IMG/VR virus record: IMGVR_UViG_3300030106_002621
Coordinates: 1 to 23,053 of that record
Source: a virus
Reading direction: 5' to 3' (one strand)
Length of the DNA stretch: 23,053 nucleotides
In this document: positions 1-8,130 of the stretch, piece after piece
How positions within the stretch are numbered: position 1 is the stretch's first letter
Layout of the letters: each line of letters begins with the position of its first letter
The notes under the pieces: model-generated
The model's database searches: none
What the model saw: the letters and a program-made list of their open reading frames with translations, nothing else
What the model was told of the DNA's origin: nothing
Made by a program: the position numbers and the translations under genes

Positions 1-26
1 GCCTCATAGATACTGAGCCAGTTTTA

Positions 27-69
27 GGGTGGGGGGGGTCAAATAGAATTGTGGTATATTGTCACCACT
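27..69. other. G-rich leader upstream of terminase genes
   Basis: This is the non-coding start of the window. It holds a run of eight G at 31-38 within a G-rich stretch, then a 5-bp inverted repeat GTGGT (51-55) / ACCAC (64-68) ending just before the small terminase start. In many HK97-like phages the packaging site (cos or pac) lies just upstream of the small terminase gene, so this stretch is a candidate part of it. Nothing here proves a cut site, and no convincing promoter was found. Confidence 0.25.
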
Positions 70-528
70 ATGACAGCACAACGAAAGACAATTAACCTGA
101 AAGCCTTGCAGGGCACGGATAAAGCAAGCCGCAGGATAGAACCCGTGAAGAAAGTGTTGACGCAGATCCCGGAGCCTGTCTTTGACTTCAGCCCGGCAGA
201 GCGCGAGGTTTACGATTCACTAGTAGCACACCTTCAGGAATATGAACTCCTGCACACCATCGACGCTATTGGTCTGAGCGCACTTACCAAGAACGTAGTC
301 ATCATGAAGTGGTGTGCTGAACAGATCAGAGATGTACATGATGTCATTCAAGTCTTTGAGAATGGCACGTCAAATGTGAGCGGTGTGTACACCGCGTACC
401 AGAAGGCGCAGGCATCCTTTACCAGTCTCATGAGTAAGTGGGGGTTATCTCCGACAGACAGAGAGAAGATAGCCGGGATGCTCTTGGACAATACCGACGA
501 TGACTATGATCTGATCAAAGGCAAATGA
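70..528 (+). CDS. terS: Phage terminase small subunit, P27-like
   Basis: This is the likely small terminase subunit, which recognises phage DNA and hands it to the large subunit for packaging. The 152-residue protein has a basic N-terminus, then a helical region, and ends with a segment typical of P27-type small terminases: AYQKAQASFTSLMSKWGLSP followed by TDREKI (about residues 111-136). That segment and its place three genes before the large terminase are the main evidence. I chose the ATG at 70; the frame stays open back to a TTG at 49, but the added seven residues look unlike a phage N-terminus. The stop overlaps the next start as ATGA, so the two genes are probably translationally coupled. 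The C-terminus is acidic (DNTDDDYD). Confidence 0.85.
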   Translation: MTAQRKTINLKALQGTDKASRRIEPVKKVLTQIPEPVFDFSPAEREVYDSLVAHLQEYELLHTIDAIGLSALTKNVVIMKWCAEQIRDVHDVIQVFENGTSNVSGVYTAYQKAQASFTSLMSKWGLSPTDREKIAGMLLDNTDDDYDLIKGK

Positions 529-1316
529 AATCAGTAACCAGTGTGAGTGGCGGTCAAAGCTCTGCCTACATCGCAGCCAACCACCGAAGCGACTACCTCG
601 TATTTGCTCTCGTTACTACCAACGACCCTGTGGTCAAATACCCGGATACCAAGCTGCGGCAAATGGTCAGCGACAAGATCGGCAGGGAGTTCATCGGAAC
701 TCTGGAGGAGGACGTGATCATCCACACCATCCTTGACCTTGAGCAGATGTTGGGTCAGGAGATTGAGTGGGTTGTCGGTAAGCCTTTTGAGGACATCATT
801 AAGAAGAAGGGAGATTACCTCCCGAATGTGATGACACGATACTGCACTACTGAAATGAAAATCAAGCCAATGTTTGAATGGTGGCAGGAAAAGTTCAACG
901 AACCTATCGAGATGCAGATTGGTTTCAGAAGTGGTGAGCAGCGTCGCGCCAAGAACATGATAGATAAATGTGTTGATGGCTTACGACAGTACGGCAAGGT
1001 GGGGTGGCAAAAACCTACTTTCCCCCTAATTGACAACGGGGTCAAGAGAGATCAGATTGTCTCTTACTGGAAAGACAAGCCCGTGCGGTTTGCTGTGCAA
1101 AACAACTGCGTGGGATGCTTTCATCGAAACCCTTTGGTGCTGCGTAAGAAGTTTGATGACTTTCCGTCTAAGATGCAATGGTTTGTAAATCAAGAGGCCC
1201 GCACCAAGAATCAATTTAAGAAAGAAGCGTCTTATCAAGAGATAGCTAATCACCGCCCACAAATAGAGATAGACTTTGAGGACTGGGGTTGTGATTCTGG
1301 TTATTGTGGACTATAA
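525..1316 (+). CDS. PAPS-reductase-like / PP-loop ATP-dependent enzyme
   Basis: This 263-residue protein belongs to the adenine-nucleotide alpha-hydrolase group that includes PAPS reductases and thiolation enzymes. The N-terminal PP-loop SGGQSSA is at residues 8-14. YCTTEMKIKPM (106-116) and GFRSGEQRRA (133-142) match the conserved middle of phage PAPS-reductase-like proteins. Cysteines at 107, 195, 198, 256 and 261 could bind zinc or an iron-sulfur cluster, as in DndC-type and tRNA-thiolation enzymes. The family activates substrates with ATP and often handles sulfur; the actual substrate here is unknown. It lies inside the packaging cassette, overlapping the small terminase by 4 bases (ATGA). 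Possible roles are DNA or tRNA sulfur modification or host sulfur metabolism. The family call is firm, the reaction is not. Confidence 0.8.
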   Translation: MKSVTSVSGGQSSAYIAANHRSDYLVFALVTTNDPVVKYPDTKLRQMVSDKIGREFIGTLEEDVIIHTILDLEQMLGQEIEWVVGKPFEDIIKKKGDYLPNVMTRYCTTEMKIKPMFEWWQEKFNEPIEMQIGFRSGEQRRAKNMIDKCVDGLRQYGKVGWQKPTFPLIDNGVKRDQIVSYWKDKPVRFAVQNNCVGCFHRNPLVLRKKFDDFPSKMQWFVNQEARTKNQFKKEASYQEIANHRPQIEIDFEDWGCDSGYCGL

Positions 1317-1325
1317 TAGAAAGGG

Positions 1326-1658
1326 ATGCCATCAATACCGAAACGTGAAAAAGCAAGACCGTGGAAGCGAAAGCTCAAAAGCCGCAAACCACAAGCCGGG
1401 CGACTCCGAGAACCCGACCCGCGCTATCATACTAAGCAGTGGCAAAGAACCAGAAAGCTTGTGCTCCTTAGAGACCCAGTATGTGTGCTTTGTGAAAAAC
1501 TTGGCAAGCTCACCCCAGCCACCGTTGCAGACCACATCATTCCTGTGCGCATGCGAGATAGAGAGGACGACCGATTTTACGACATCGAGACTATCCGTGG
1601 CCTATGCACCTCCTGTCATGCCCGGGTCTCAGGACGTCAAGCACATGGTAAAGCATGA
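1326..1658 (+). CDS. HNH endonuclease, terminase-associated
   Basis: This is a 110-residue HNH nuclease. Residues 1-45 are strongly basic. The core has a CxxC pair (C53, C56), the ADHIIPV block with D69-H70, and a second CxxCH (C94, C97, H98), the usual zinc-stabilised HNH layout. The central Asn of the HNH triad is not obvious; the DIETIRGLC segment stands where NLxxLC is usual, so the site is somewhat divergent. HNH proteins beside the terminase genes, such as HK97 gp74, assist terminase in cutting DNA at cohesive ends, and the position here suggests the same job. The stop overlaps the large terminase start. Confidence 0.88.
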   Translation: MPSIPKREKARPWKRKLKSRKPQAGRLREPDPRYHTKQWQRTRKLVLLRDPVCVLCEKLGKLTPATVADHIIPVRMRDREDDRFYDIETIRGLCTSCHARVSGRQAHGKA

Positions 1659-3361
1659 TGGACCTCACGTATGTTCAATATGCCGAGGACGTCTTGAATG
1701 GAGAGATCCCGACATCGAAGTACGTTAGGAAAGCGGTTGAGAGCTTTGAGGAAGATCTAAACAAAGATGAGTTTGATTACTACTTCGATGCAGCAGAGGC
1801 AGAGAAGTACATCATGTTCTTCTCCCGCTTTCTGAAACACAGCAAGGGCACATTTGCTGGACAGAGCTTCGAGCTGCTTCCGTGGCAACAGTTTGTCATC
1901 GCCAACATCTACGGGTGGAAGAGGTCTGACAATCACGCACGACGCTATCGCACAGCGTACATTCAAGTCGGCAGAAAGAATGGCAAGTCCACTATGCTCA
2001 GTGGCTTGGCCTTGGCTATGCTTGACTTCGATGGTGAGGAGGGCAGTGAGGTGTACTTCGCGGCAACGAAGAGAGACCAAGCCCGCATCTGCTTTGATGA
2101 GGCAGCCCGTATGGTTCGATCAAGCCCAAGCTTGTCCAAGCGCATCGGAGTACACCGTGCGAATATGCACGTGACCAAGACAAACAGTAAGGCCGAGCCA
2201 TTGTCTAGCGACAAGAACAGTCTTGATGGCCTGAACGCGCATCTTGCCGTGATCGACGAGTACCACGCCCACCCGACCTCGGCTGTGTACAACGTGCTCA
2301 AGTCATCTATGGGTAGTCGCAAGCAACCACTCATGTTCACGATTACGACGGCAGGGTTCAACGTAGACGGAGCTTGTTATCAGTTAGCCAAAACGTGCAA
2401 GGAGGTCTTAGACAAGAAAAAGACAGATGACAGTCTCTTCAGCATGATCTACGAACTGGACGAAGATGACGATTGGCGGGATGCAAAAGGTTGGATCAAA
2501 GCAAACCCGAGCTTAGGGAGCAGCATAAGCTTGGAGTATCTGCAACAGCAATACACACAAGCCAAGAACTACGGTGGTGCAGAAGAGGTGAACTTCAAGA
2601 CCAAGCATTGTAACCAATGGGTGCGATCCAGTAGCAGTTGGGTCAGCGACGAAATATGGAAAGCCAATGATCTTGGCGTGGTCGATTGGGACGGGGAGAC
2701 AACTTGCTATGGTGGTCTTGACCTTGCAAGCGTCAGTGACTTTTGCAGCCTAGTGCTCGTTAGCCCACGCAGCGATGGAGGCTATGACACCAAACGCTTC
2801 TATTGGTTGCCAGAGGATGCCATCGAGAAAAGATTATACAAAGATGAAAGTACCATCTACATGGAGCTGCGATTCGCAGAAGAAGTCTTTGTCACTCCGG
2901 GCAACGTCACGGATTACGATTACATACGTCGTTGCATCACAGGCTACTATGTGGAAAACGGTGTGGTAAACTTCGACGACGATTGCTTGATGAAGAAGTA
3001 CGATCTTCGTAGCATCGCTTTCGATAGGTATAATAGCAGTCAGCTAATTATCAATCTAACCAATGACGGTGTAGAAATGTCACCAATGGGCCAAGGGTAT
3101 GTAAGCATGAGTGCGCCTATGAAGGAGGTGTACCGTTTACTGCTGGAAGGCAAACTTAATCACGAAGGCGACCCGGTGCTCAGGTGGATGGCTGGCAACC
3201 TTGAAGTGACATACGATCCCGCCATGAACTGCAAGCCAGACAAAGCGAGATCTCAAGACAAGATTGACGGGATCACAGCTCTGATCTGTGCTGTGGGTGA
3301 AGCCATGACTGAGACCCATGATGACGAGCTACCGGAAGATTACACCATACGTTTCTTATGA
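1655..3361 (+). CDS. terL: Phage terminase large subunit
   Basis: This is the 568-residue packaging motor, with ATPase and nuclease domains. The ATPase has an adenine-contact region around LLPWQQF (74-80), a Walker A variant QVGRKNGKS (104-112) and a Walker B LAVIDE (197-202) with E202 as likely catalytic carboxylate, followed by TITTAG (229-234) as the coupling segment. The nuclease half has acidic residues D356 (GGLDLAS), D457 (IAFDRYN) and D538 (KIDGI), as in RNase H-like terminase nucleases. Length and motif order fit the Terminase_1 / HK97 group. There are two adjacent ATGs, at 1655 and 1658; the first gives an ATGA-type overlap with the HNH gene. The end overlaps the next small gene by 4 bases. 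Confidence 0.97.
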   Translation: MMDLTYVQYAEDVLNGEIPTSKYVRKAVESFEEDLNKDEFDYYFDAAEAEKYIMFFSRFLKHSKGTFAGQSFELLPWQQFVIANIYGWKRSDNHARRYRTAYIQVGRKNGKSTMLSGLALAMLDFDGEEGSEVYFAATKRDQARICFDEAARMVRSSPSLSKRIGVHRANMHVTKTNSKAEPLSSDKNSLDGLNAHLAVIDEYHAHPTSAVYNVLKSSMGSRKQPLMFTITTAGFNVDGACYQLAKTCKEVLDKKKTDDSLFSMIYELDEDDDWRDAKGWIKANPSLGSSISLEYLQQQYTQAKNYGGAEEVNFKTKHCNQWVRSSSSWVSDEIWKANDLGVVDWDGETTCYGGLDLASVSDFCSLVLVSPRSDGGYDTKRFYWLPEDAIEKRLYKDESTIYMELRFAEEVFVTPGNVTDYDYIRRCITGYYVENGVVNFDDDCLMKKYDLRSIAFDRYNSSQLIINLTNDGVEMSPMGQGYVSMSAPMKEVYRLLLEGKLNHEGDPVLRWMAGNLEVTYDPAMNCKPDKARSQDKIDGITALICAVGEAMTETHDDELPEDYTIRFL

Positions 3362-3579
3362 CTTGCGAAGAGAAGCTTCAACTTGCAAGGAAACTTAATA
3401 CTGCCGAAGGCTTCGTCGACGAATACCAAAACAGACTGTACGACTACACGAGGAACATTGATGCCTACTACTCAGTGGAGAATGATTACTTTGATTTGTT
3501 TGGCCGCAACAGGTATAGCTGTTACCAGAGCTTCCACACGATTTTGAGAAGAATCATAAAAAGAAATCGAACAAGGTAG
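3358..3579 (+). CDS. Small hypothetical protein in packaging cluster
   Basis: I do not recognise this 73-residue protein. It starts on an ATGA overlap with the large terminase stop, which supports it being a real translated gene. It is rich in aromatic residues (YDYTRNIDAYYS, then DYFDLFGRNRY) and ends in a basic tail with RRIIKRNRTR. There is no membrane segment or signal peptide. Its place between terminase and portal suggests a packaging accessory role, but this is position-based inference only. Confidence 0.65.
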   Translation: MTCEEKLQLARKLNTAEGFVDEYQNRLYDYTRNIDAYYSVENDYFDLFGRNRYSCYQSFHTILRRIIKRNRTR

Positions 3580-3587
3580 GGTGCTTG

Positions 3588-3612
3588 ATTGCCTATCTAA
3601 TGTAATCTTGCA
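3588..3612 (+). promoter_or_regulatory. Weak promoter-like site before portal gene
   Basis: The 36-base gap before the portal gene contains a TAnnTTTG-like element, TAATCTTG (one mismatch), ending about four bases before the ATG, with a poor TTG match 15-16 bases upstream. Spacing is shorter than the usual 17-23 of Bacteroidota promoters. It is recorded as a weak candidate; the A-rich run just before the ATG may simply aid translation. Confidence 0.2.
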
Positions 3613-3615
3613 AAA

Positions 3616-4848
3616 ATGGCTGAAAACCGGAAGAGCTTACTGACGCGACTACGTGAAGCTGTGACCCCTCCGCAAGAGGAGAAACGCTCCTTTGACCCGA
3701 CTCTCATCTACCCGTTCCGACCAACAGGCAGCGGAGTAGTCTTGAGCGAAGAGGGTGCGCTGGCGGTTAGTGCTGTGTATGCGTGTATCAACAAGATCAG
3801 TTCCACCATTGCAAGCCTTGACCTTGGATTGTACGAGGTGCAGGAAGATGGCAAGCGTGAGGACAAGACGCACATTGCATATCAGCTCATCACCCGTGAA
3901 CCAAATATGTACATGGGCGCGTATCATTTCTGGGTACACATTGTCAGCGATGCTTTGATGCACGGGGGCGGCTACGCCTTGATTGACCGCGATGCCAACG
4001 GGCGACCTAAGAGTCTGACTCTTGTGCCACCGGATCAGATCAAAGCCAAAGACTTGAATGGTCGTCGCATCTACCTTTATCGTGATAGTGACGAGGCACT
4101 CTTTAATGATGATGTTCTTGCGATTGAATGCTTCCGTGGCATCAGTCCGATTCAAGAGCACCTAGAGAACATTGGGCTTTCCTATGCCGCGCAGCAATAT
4201 GGGGCTGCCTTCTTTGGAAGTGGGGGCAACATGAGCGGAGTGCTCATGACAGACAAAACCCTGAGCGAAGATCAATACCGTCGTTTGGCGGGCACTTGGG
4301 ATCAGAAGTACCACGGCATGAACGCAAGTCACGCCACGGCCATTCTGGAAGCAGGGCTGAAGTATGAGCGTGTTGGCATCCCACCGGAGACGGCTCAGGC
4401 TTTGCAAACGCGAAGGTATCAAGTAGAGGAGATCTGCCGCATCTTCAATGTCCCCCCTTCACTGATCCAAATGAGCAGTGATGTGAAGTACAGCAACGTT
4501 GAGCAGCAAGACTTGTTCTTTGCCAAGCATACGATCGCTCCGTGGGTCGTAAACATTGAGCAGGAGCTTCGTCGTAAAATGTTGTTGCCTGTTGAGCGAG
4601 AGACATACGAGTTCAAGTTCTCCATGCTTAGTTTGATGCGTGGCGATATGGGAGCGAGAGCAAACTATTATCACACTTTGTTGTCTGATGGGGTATTGTC
4701 TATCAACGAAGTTCGTGCCTTAGAGGATCGCAACAGCATCCGCGACGGGGACATTCATTTGGTACAAGTGAATCAGTTGCCGCTAGAGGCTATGCGTGAC
4801 TACGCTAAATCTATCACCGGAGAACAAGTCGATGGCGACGTACAGTAA
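3616..4848 (+). CDS. HK97-family phage portal protein
   Basis: This 410-residue portal would form the dodecameric ring at the capsid vertex through which DNA is packaged and ejected. Typical features are AVSAVYACINKIS (50-62), the NMYMGAYHFW stretch (97-106), LTLVPPDQI (134-142), the ISPIQ motif (176-180) and ICRIFNVPPSLI (273-284), all in the order seen in HK97-type portals. Length is normal for the family. It lies directly before the protease and capsid genes, the standard head cassette. The 3' end overlaps the protease gene by 17 bases. An A-rich sequence precedes the ATG. Confidence 0.96.
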   Translation: MAENRKSLLTRLREAVTPPQEEKRSFDPTLIYPFRPTGSGVVLSEEGALAVSAVYACINKISSTIASLDLGLYEVQEDGKREDKTHIAYQLITREPNMYMGAYHFWVHIVSDALMHGGGYALIDRDANGRPKSLTLVPPDQIKAKDLNGRRIYLYRDSDEALFNDDVLAIECFRGISPIQEHLENIGLSYAAQQYGAAFFGSGGNMSGVLMTDKTLSEDQYRRLAGTWDQKYHGMNASHATAILEAGLKYERVGIPPETAQALQTRRYQVEEICRIFNVPPSLIQMSSDVKYSNVEQQDLFFAKHTIAPWVVNIEQELRRKMLLPVERETYEFKFSMLSLMRGDMGARANYYHTLLSDGVLSINEVRALEDRNSIRDGDIHLVQVNQLPLEAMRDYAKSITGEQVDGDVQ

Positions 4849-6136
4849 CTACCCTGAGTCAGCTCGCAAGGCAGCTCGTCGTGCTCTCCGATTTAAGGAG
4901 AAGAACGGCTCATCTTGCGGCACCTCGGTGGGCTGGACACGTGCATCACAACTATCATCCGGAGAGGCATTGTCCTTGGCTACGGTCAAGCGAACATTCA
5001 GTTTCCTGTCTCGCGCAGAAGTCTACAATCAAGGCAAGTTCACAGACGAGGATGGCAAAGAGATATGCGGCAGCATCATGTACGCTGCTTGGGGTGGTAC
5101 TTCTATGCGCTCATGGTGCAAGGGAGTCATCAACAAGGCCGAGCGGAGTAACATAGAGGACTCTGAGGAGCGGAACATTACTTCCGCTGTCAAGAAAGCC
5201 TTGGAGAAAAAGGTTAAGGATCACAATGAGGGCAAGACAAAACACAAAGCGACCTATGGGATGCTTGCGGCTTGCTTTCGTCGTGGTATTGGAGCGTACA
5301 AGACAAATCCTCAAAGCGTTCGGCCTTCGGTAAAAAGCCCAGAACAATGGGCATTTGCCCGTGTTAATGCTTTCTTATATGCCTTGCGTAATGAGAAGTT
5401 CAAGGGAGGCAAGTTCGACACCGACTTGTTGCCGAGCAGCCATCCTTTGAGCACAAAACGAAATAAAATGTCAGACGAAGAAAAGAGAAATACAGAACTT
5501 GAGCGACGCGCTTATGTCCCGACAACCGAGGGACACGAGGTGCGTATGTATGGAAAGGACGACGAGGACCGCACCGTCGAAGGTTACGCAGCAGTGTTCA
5601 ACCAGCCCACAATGATTGGGTCGGTCGAAGAGGTCGTTGCCCCCGGTGCTTTCGATGAGCGCATGATGGATGATGTAGTTGCTCTTTTCAATCACGACAT
5701 GAACATGCCCTTGGCTCGTTCGCACAAGGGCGAAGGGACTCTTGAACTCAAGGTTGATGACCATGGCTTGTACTATCGGTTCAAGCTGGGTAATCAGTCC
5801 TATGCCCAAGATCTCGCTGAAAGCATTCAGCGTGGCGATGTCCGGGGCAGTAGCTTTGGGTTCGTAGTCCGTGAGGATGACTACGAAAAGAAAGAGGATG
5901 GCACCTACCGTCGCACCATCACAAAGTTGGCGCGTATCGCAGATGTCAGCCCCGTCGTTTCACCTGCTTACCCTCAGACCTCTGTCAAGATGCGCGATGC
6001 CATCGCAGCTCTTGAAGGAGAACAGGAAGTCGAAGAGACTTCTGATCCAATCGAAATTCAGCCAATGCCTACCCCAAAACGACAGGTAGCAGAGGCACTA
6101 CTTTCTATTCACCACCACAAATCCCTTTCACAATGA
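4832..6136 (+). CDS. HK97-type prohead protease with N-terminal extension modules
   Basis: This 434-residue protein combines three parts. Residues 5-103 form a module starting NYPESARKAARRALR and ending AAWGG..SWCKGVINKAE. Residues about 120-208 form a second module with FRRGIGAYKTNP and SPEQWAFARVNAF. Both look like conserved phage modules of unknown function. Residues 224-390 are the prohead protease, with the likely catalytic His in ALFNHD (H288) and Ser in RGSSFGF (S340/S341), and the usual DVSPVVSPAYPQT block (371-383). The protease trims capsid and scaffold domains during maturation. I chose the ATG at 4832, which is preceded by GGAG; the frame is open back to 4796 inside the portal gene. 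An in-frame ATG at 5468 could make the protease domain alone. It overlaps the capsid gene as ATGA. Confidence 0.92.
   Translation: MATYSNYPESARKAARRALRFKEKNGSSCGTSVGWTRASQLSSGEALSLATVKRTFSFLSRAEVYNQGKFTDEDGKEICGSIMYAAWGGTSMRSWCKGVINKAERSNIEDSEERNITSAVKKALEKKVKDHNEGKTKHKATYGMLAACFRRGIGAYKTNPQSVRPSVKSPEQWAFARVNAFLYALRNEKFKGGKFDTDLLPSSHPLSTKRNKMSDEEKRNTELERRAYVPTTEGHEVRMYGKDDEDRTVEGYAAVFNQPTMIGSVEEVVAPGAFDERMMDDVVALFNHDMNMPLARSHKGEGTLELKVDDHGLYYRFKLGNQSYAQDLAESIQRGDVRGSSFGFVVREDDYEKKEDGTYRRTITKLARIADVSPVVSPAYPQTSVKMRDAIAALEGEQEVEETSDPIEIQPMPTPKRQVAEALLSIHHHKSLSQ
5455..5470 (+). promoter_or_regulatory. Possible internal translation start for protease domain
   Basis: An in-frame ATG at 5468 (residue M213 of the long protein) lies exactly at the junction between the N-terminal modules and the protease domain. 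It follows an A-rich stretch, ACGAAATAAA, similar to the A-rich leaders before other starts in this window. Initiation here would give a 222-residue protein, close to the usual size of HK97 gp4-type proteases. No promoter is seen; this would be internal initiation on the same message. Confidence 0.35.
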
Positions 6137-7455
6137 AAACATCTCTGATGTTGAAGGAAGAACGTGCCTCTCTGATCTCTGACTTGGAGGCACTCGTGGA
6201 CACCGCCAAAACAGACGAGCGGGAGTTCACGCAAGACGAAGAGGCGCGTCAGGCCGACCTCAATGAATCAATCTACGCTCTCGACGAGAAGATTGCTAAC
6301 GCTGAAAAGACCGAGACCATTATGGCTCGTTCCATGGCAGGCGAGGCATCTAAGTCTGAGGAGCGCGAAATGGAGCAACACGCCAAGGAATACTCTTTGC
6401 GCGATGCTGTCAACCAGTTCCGCACCGCAGGTAAGCTCGAAGGTCGTGAGGCTGAGATGCAGCAAGAGGCGGTCAATGAGTTCCGTCTCGCTGGTGTCAC
6501 ACCCAGCGGTCAGATCCAAGTTCCAATCGGATTGACCTATCGTAACACAGTGCAGTCAAGCGGTGTCACAGGCATTCAGCAGCAAGGCACTTTGCAGGGT
6601 CTCGTTCCTGAGTCTGTCATCGAGCAGGCAGGTGGAAACCGCATTACAGGTGTCTCAGGCACAGTGCGTCTCCCATCTTTGCCAACTGACGCTACGGCTC
6701 AAAAGACCGAGGTTGAGGCCATGACTGCTGGTTCAGCTATGACTGCGGTTGACATTGATCCTGTGCGTTTCGCTTCGCAAATCAATGTCTCTAACCAAGT
6801 GTTGGCTTTGTCTAACCAGTCTTTCGATGCCGCAGTTGCGGCTCAATTCCGTCGTCACTCCGGTGGTTTGATGGACGCGAAGGCTTGGAGCAACTTCATC
6901 ACTGCCATGGGCGGTACGGCTACTAGCTTCACTTTGCGTAGCATTGATGAAGCTGCGGCTGTTCCGGGTATCGACTTTGCTTCCTGTAATGACTTGATTG
7001 CCGCTCTTGGCAGCGCAAGTGCTTTGAATGCTTCAGGATCTTTCTTTGGTAGCCACGAACAGTTGGCTCGTGCTCGCTCTCAGCAAGCCGTAACCAACGG
7101 AGGCATTCCTACGTTGCAAGCCGACGGCACAATCGCTGGCTACAAGGCTTACGGGCACAGCTTGATCACTTCGTCCCTGTTGGCTTCAGGCTCAAGCGAA
7201 GCGTTTGAAACGATCACGGGAGACCAAGTGTACACAGCGGGAGCTTCTGACACGGCTATCACCAACGAGACCTCTTTGCAGCCATTCTTTATGGTCAATA
7301 TGAATGATGTGTACTGCTGCTATTGGGGCGGTGCGGATTTGATCATTGACAATATCACCGAGGCGCACAAAGGCAACACTCGGATGATTATGAACTACTA
7401 CGCCAACTGCAACGTCGGTCACGCGGCCAGCGTCAAGGCGGTCTATGTAGCCTAA
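6133..7455 (+). CDS. HK97-fold major capsid protein
   Basis: This 440-residue protein would form the icosahedral shell. The first ~105 residues are charged and helix-rich (EERASLISDLEALVDTAKTD onward, then ALDEKIANAEK), like the delta domain that scaffolds assembly and is removed by the protease. The rest has the usual capsid pattern: ASQINVSNQVLALSNQSFDA (257-276 region), the FGSHEQLARAR segment, and a C-terminus with GGADLIIDN followed by a basic helix and strand. The gene follows the protease directly (ATGA overlap), and a strong terminator follows it. Length is slightly above HK97 gp5 (385 residues). Confidence 0.95.
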   Translation: MKTSLMLKEERASLISDLEALVDTAKTDEREFTQDEEARQADLNESIYALDEKIANAEKTETIMARSMAGEASKSEEREMEQHAKEYSLRDAVNQFRTAGKLEGREAEMQQEAVNEFRLAGVTPSGQIQVPIGLTYRNTVQSSGVTGIQQQGTLQGLVPESVIEQAGGNRITGVSGTVRLPSLPTDATAQKTEVEAMTAGSAMTAVDIDPVRFASQINVSNQVLALSNQSFDAAVAAQFRRHSGGLMDAKAWSNFITAMGGTATSFTLRSIDEAAAVPGIDFASCNDLIAALGSASALNASGSFFGSHEQLARARSQQAVTNGGIPTLQADGTIAGYKAYGHSLITSSLLASGSSEAFETITGDQVYTAGASDTAITNETSLQPFFMVNMNDVYCCYWGGADLIIDNITEAHKGNTRMIMNYYANCNVGHAASVKAVYVA

Positions 7456-7466
7456 GAGTTAAAAAG

Positions 7467-7524
7467 AAGCCCCTGACCCCTAGCCACGCATGTAAACGCA
7501 CTGCTAAGGGGTTGGGGGCTTTTC
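7467..7524 (+). terminator. Rho-independent terminator after capsid gene
   Basis: A long inverted repeat sits just after the capsid stop. The left arm AAGCCCCTGACCCCTAG (7467-7483) pairs with the right arm CTAAGGGGTTGGGGGCTT (7504-7521), with one or two mismatches or bulges and a 20-base loop, and ends in TTTTC. The GC-rich stem followed by T residues is a typical intrinsic terminator. It would stop or dampen transcription from the head genes into the connector and tail genes. Confidence 0.8.
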
Positions 7525-7536
7525 ATTACAACAAGC

Positions 7537-8130
7537 ATGTATAAACATCCACACGTCAGAATTGAAGAAGGCACAACCTCTGGGTCATACACGGCAGGCA
7601 AATTCCCGGATCTCTCTGCCTTGAAAGAACACTTGCGTGTGGACTTTAGTGACGATGACACCTACATCGCTCTGTTGTTGCAGAATACAGTATCATACGT
7701 CGAAGAATACTGTGGTATCAAATTTGGCACAACGACTTACACCGCGTTCTGGGATTATGCTTATCCTGTGGTTCTCATAGGCCACAAGTTTGAAAGCATA
7801 GACGTCAGTGGCGGTGCTCTGAAGCTCGAACGTCTTAACGATAGCGGAAGGTATGAAGATGTGCCTGTCGCTGATTACACGATTGATTCCAACCAAAACC
7901 CTTTGAGGATTCACATGAAAAGTGGCTTCTCTTCTACCTCGGAGATCAATCAGTACAAAATGGTTTTCAAAGCGGTCAATATCTCACCACCAAAGACTGT
8001 TTATCAAGCCGCTCTCATGATTGCAGGCCATTTCTATGAGAATCGTCAATCGGTTGGTGGGGATCGTGTGTATGAAGTTCCCCTATCTAGTCAGCACTTG
8101 CTTGAGCGGTATCGACAAAGCACCTTCTGA
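7537..8130 (+). CDS. Head-tail connector, gp6-like
   Basis: This 197-residue protein resembles HK97 gp6-type connectors that form a ring below the portal. The N-terminal part has LKEHLRVDFSDDDTYIALLL (28-47 region) and VEEYCGIKFGTTTY, the family's typical start of helices followed by a strand. The C-terminus has VYQAALMIAGHFYENRQSV, also typical. The gene lies between capsid and head-tail joining genes, where this connector is expected. The ATG at 7537 comes just after the terminator. Its stop overlaps the next start (TGATG). Confidence 0.88.
   Translation: MYKHPHVRIEEGTTSGSYTAGKFPDLSALKEHLRVDFSDDDTYIALLLQNTVSYVEEYCGIKFGTTTYTAFWDYAYPVVLIGHKFESIDVSGGALKLERLNDSGRYEDVPVADYTIDSNQNPLRIHMKSGFSSTSEINQYKMVFKAVNISPPKTVYQAALMIAGHFYENRQSVGGDRVYEVPLSSQHLLERYRQSTF

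Noticed and set aside
51-68. Promoter or operator at the small terminase start
   Set aside because: The box TATATTGT has the T and G in the wrong positions for TAnnTTTG and no upstream element at suitable spacing; the inverted repeat is only 5 bp.
1276-1728. 150-residue plus-strand open frame across the HNH region
   Set aside because: It overlaps the well-supported HNH gene and terminase start in another frame, with low-complexity, non-protein-like sequence.
4796-4831. Longer start for the protease gene
   Set aside because: The extra 12 residues lie inside the portal gene's end; the ATG at 4832 has a GGAG upstream and begins the conserved module.
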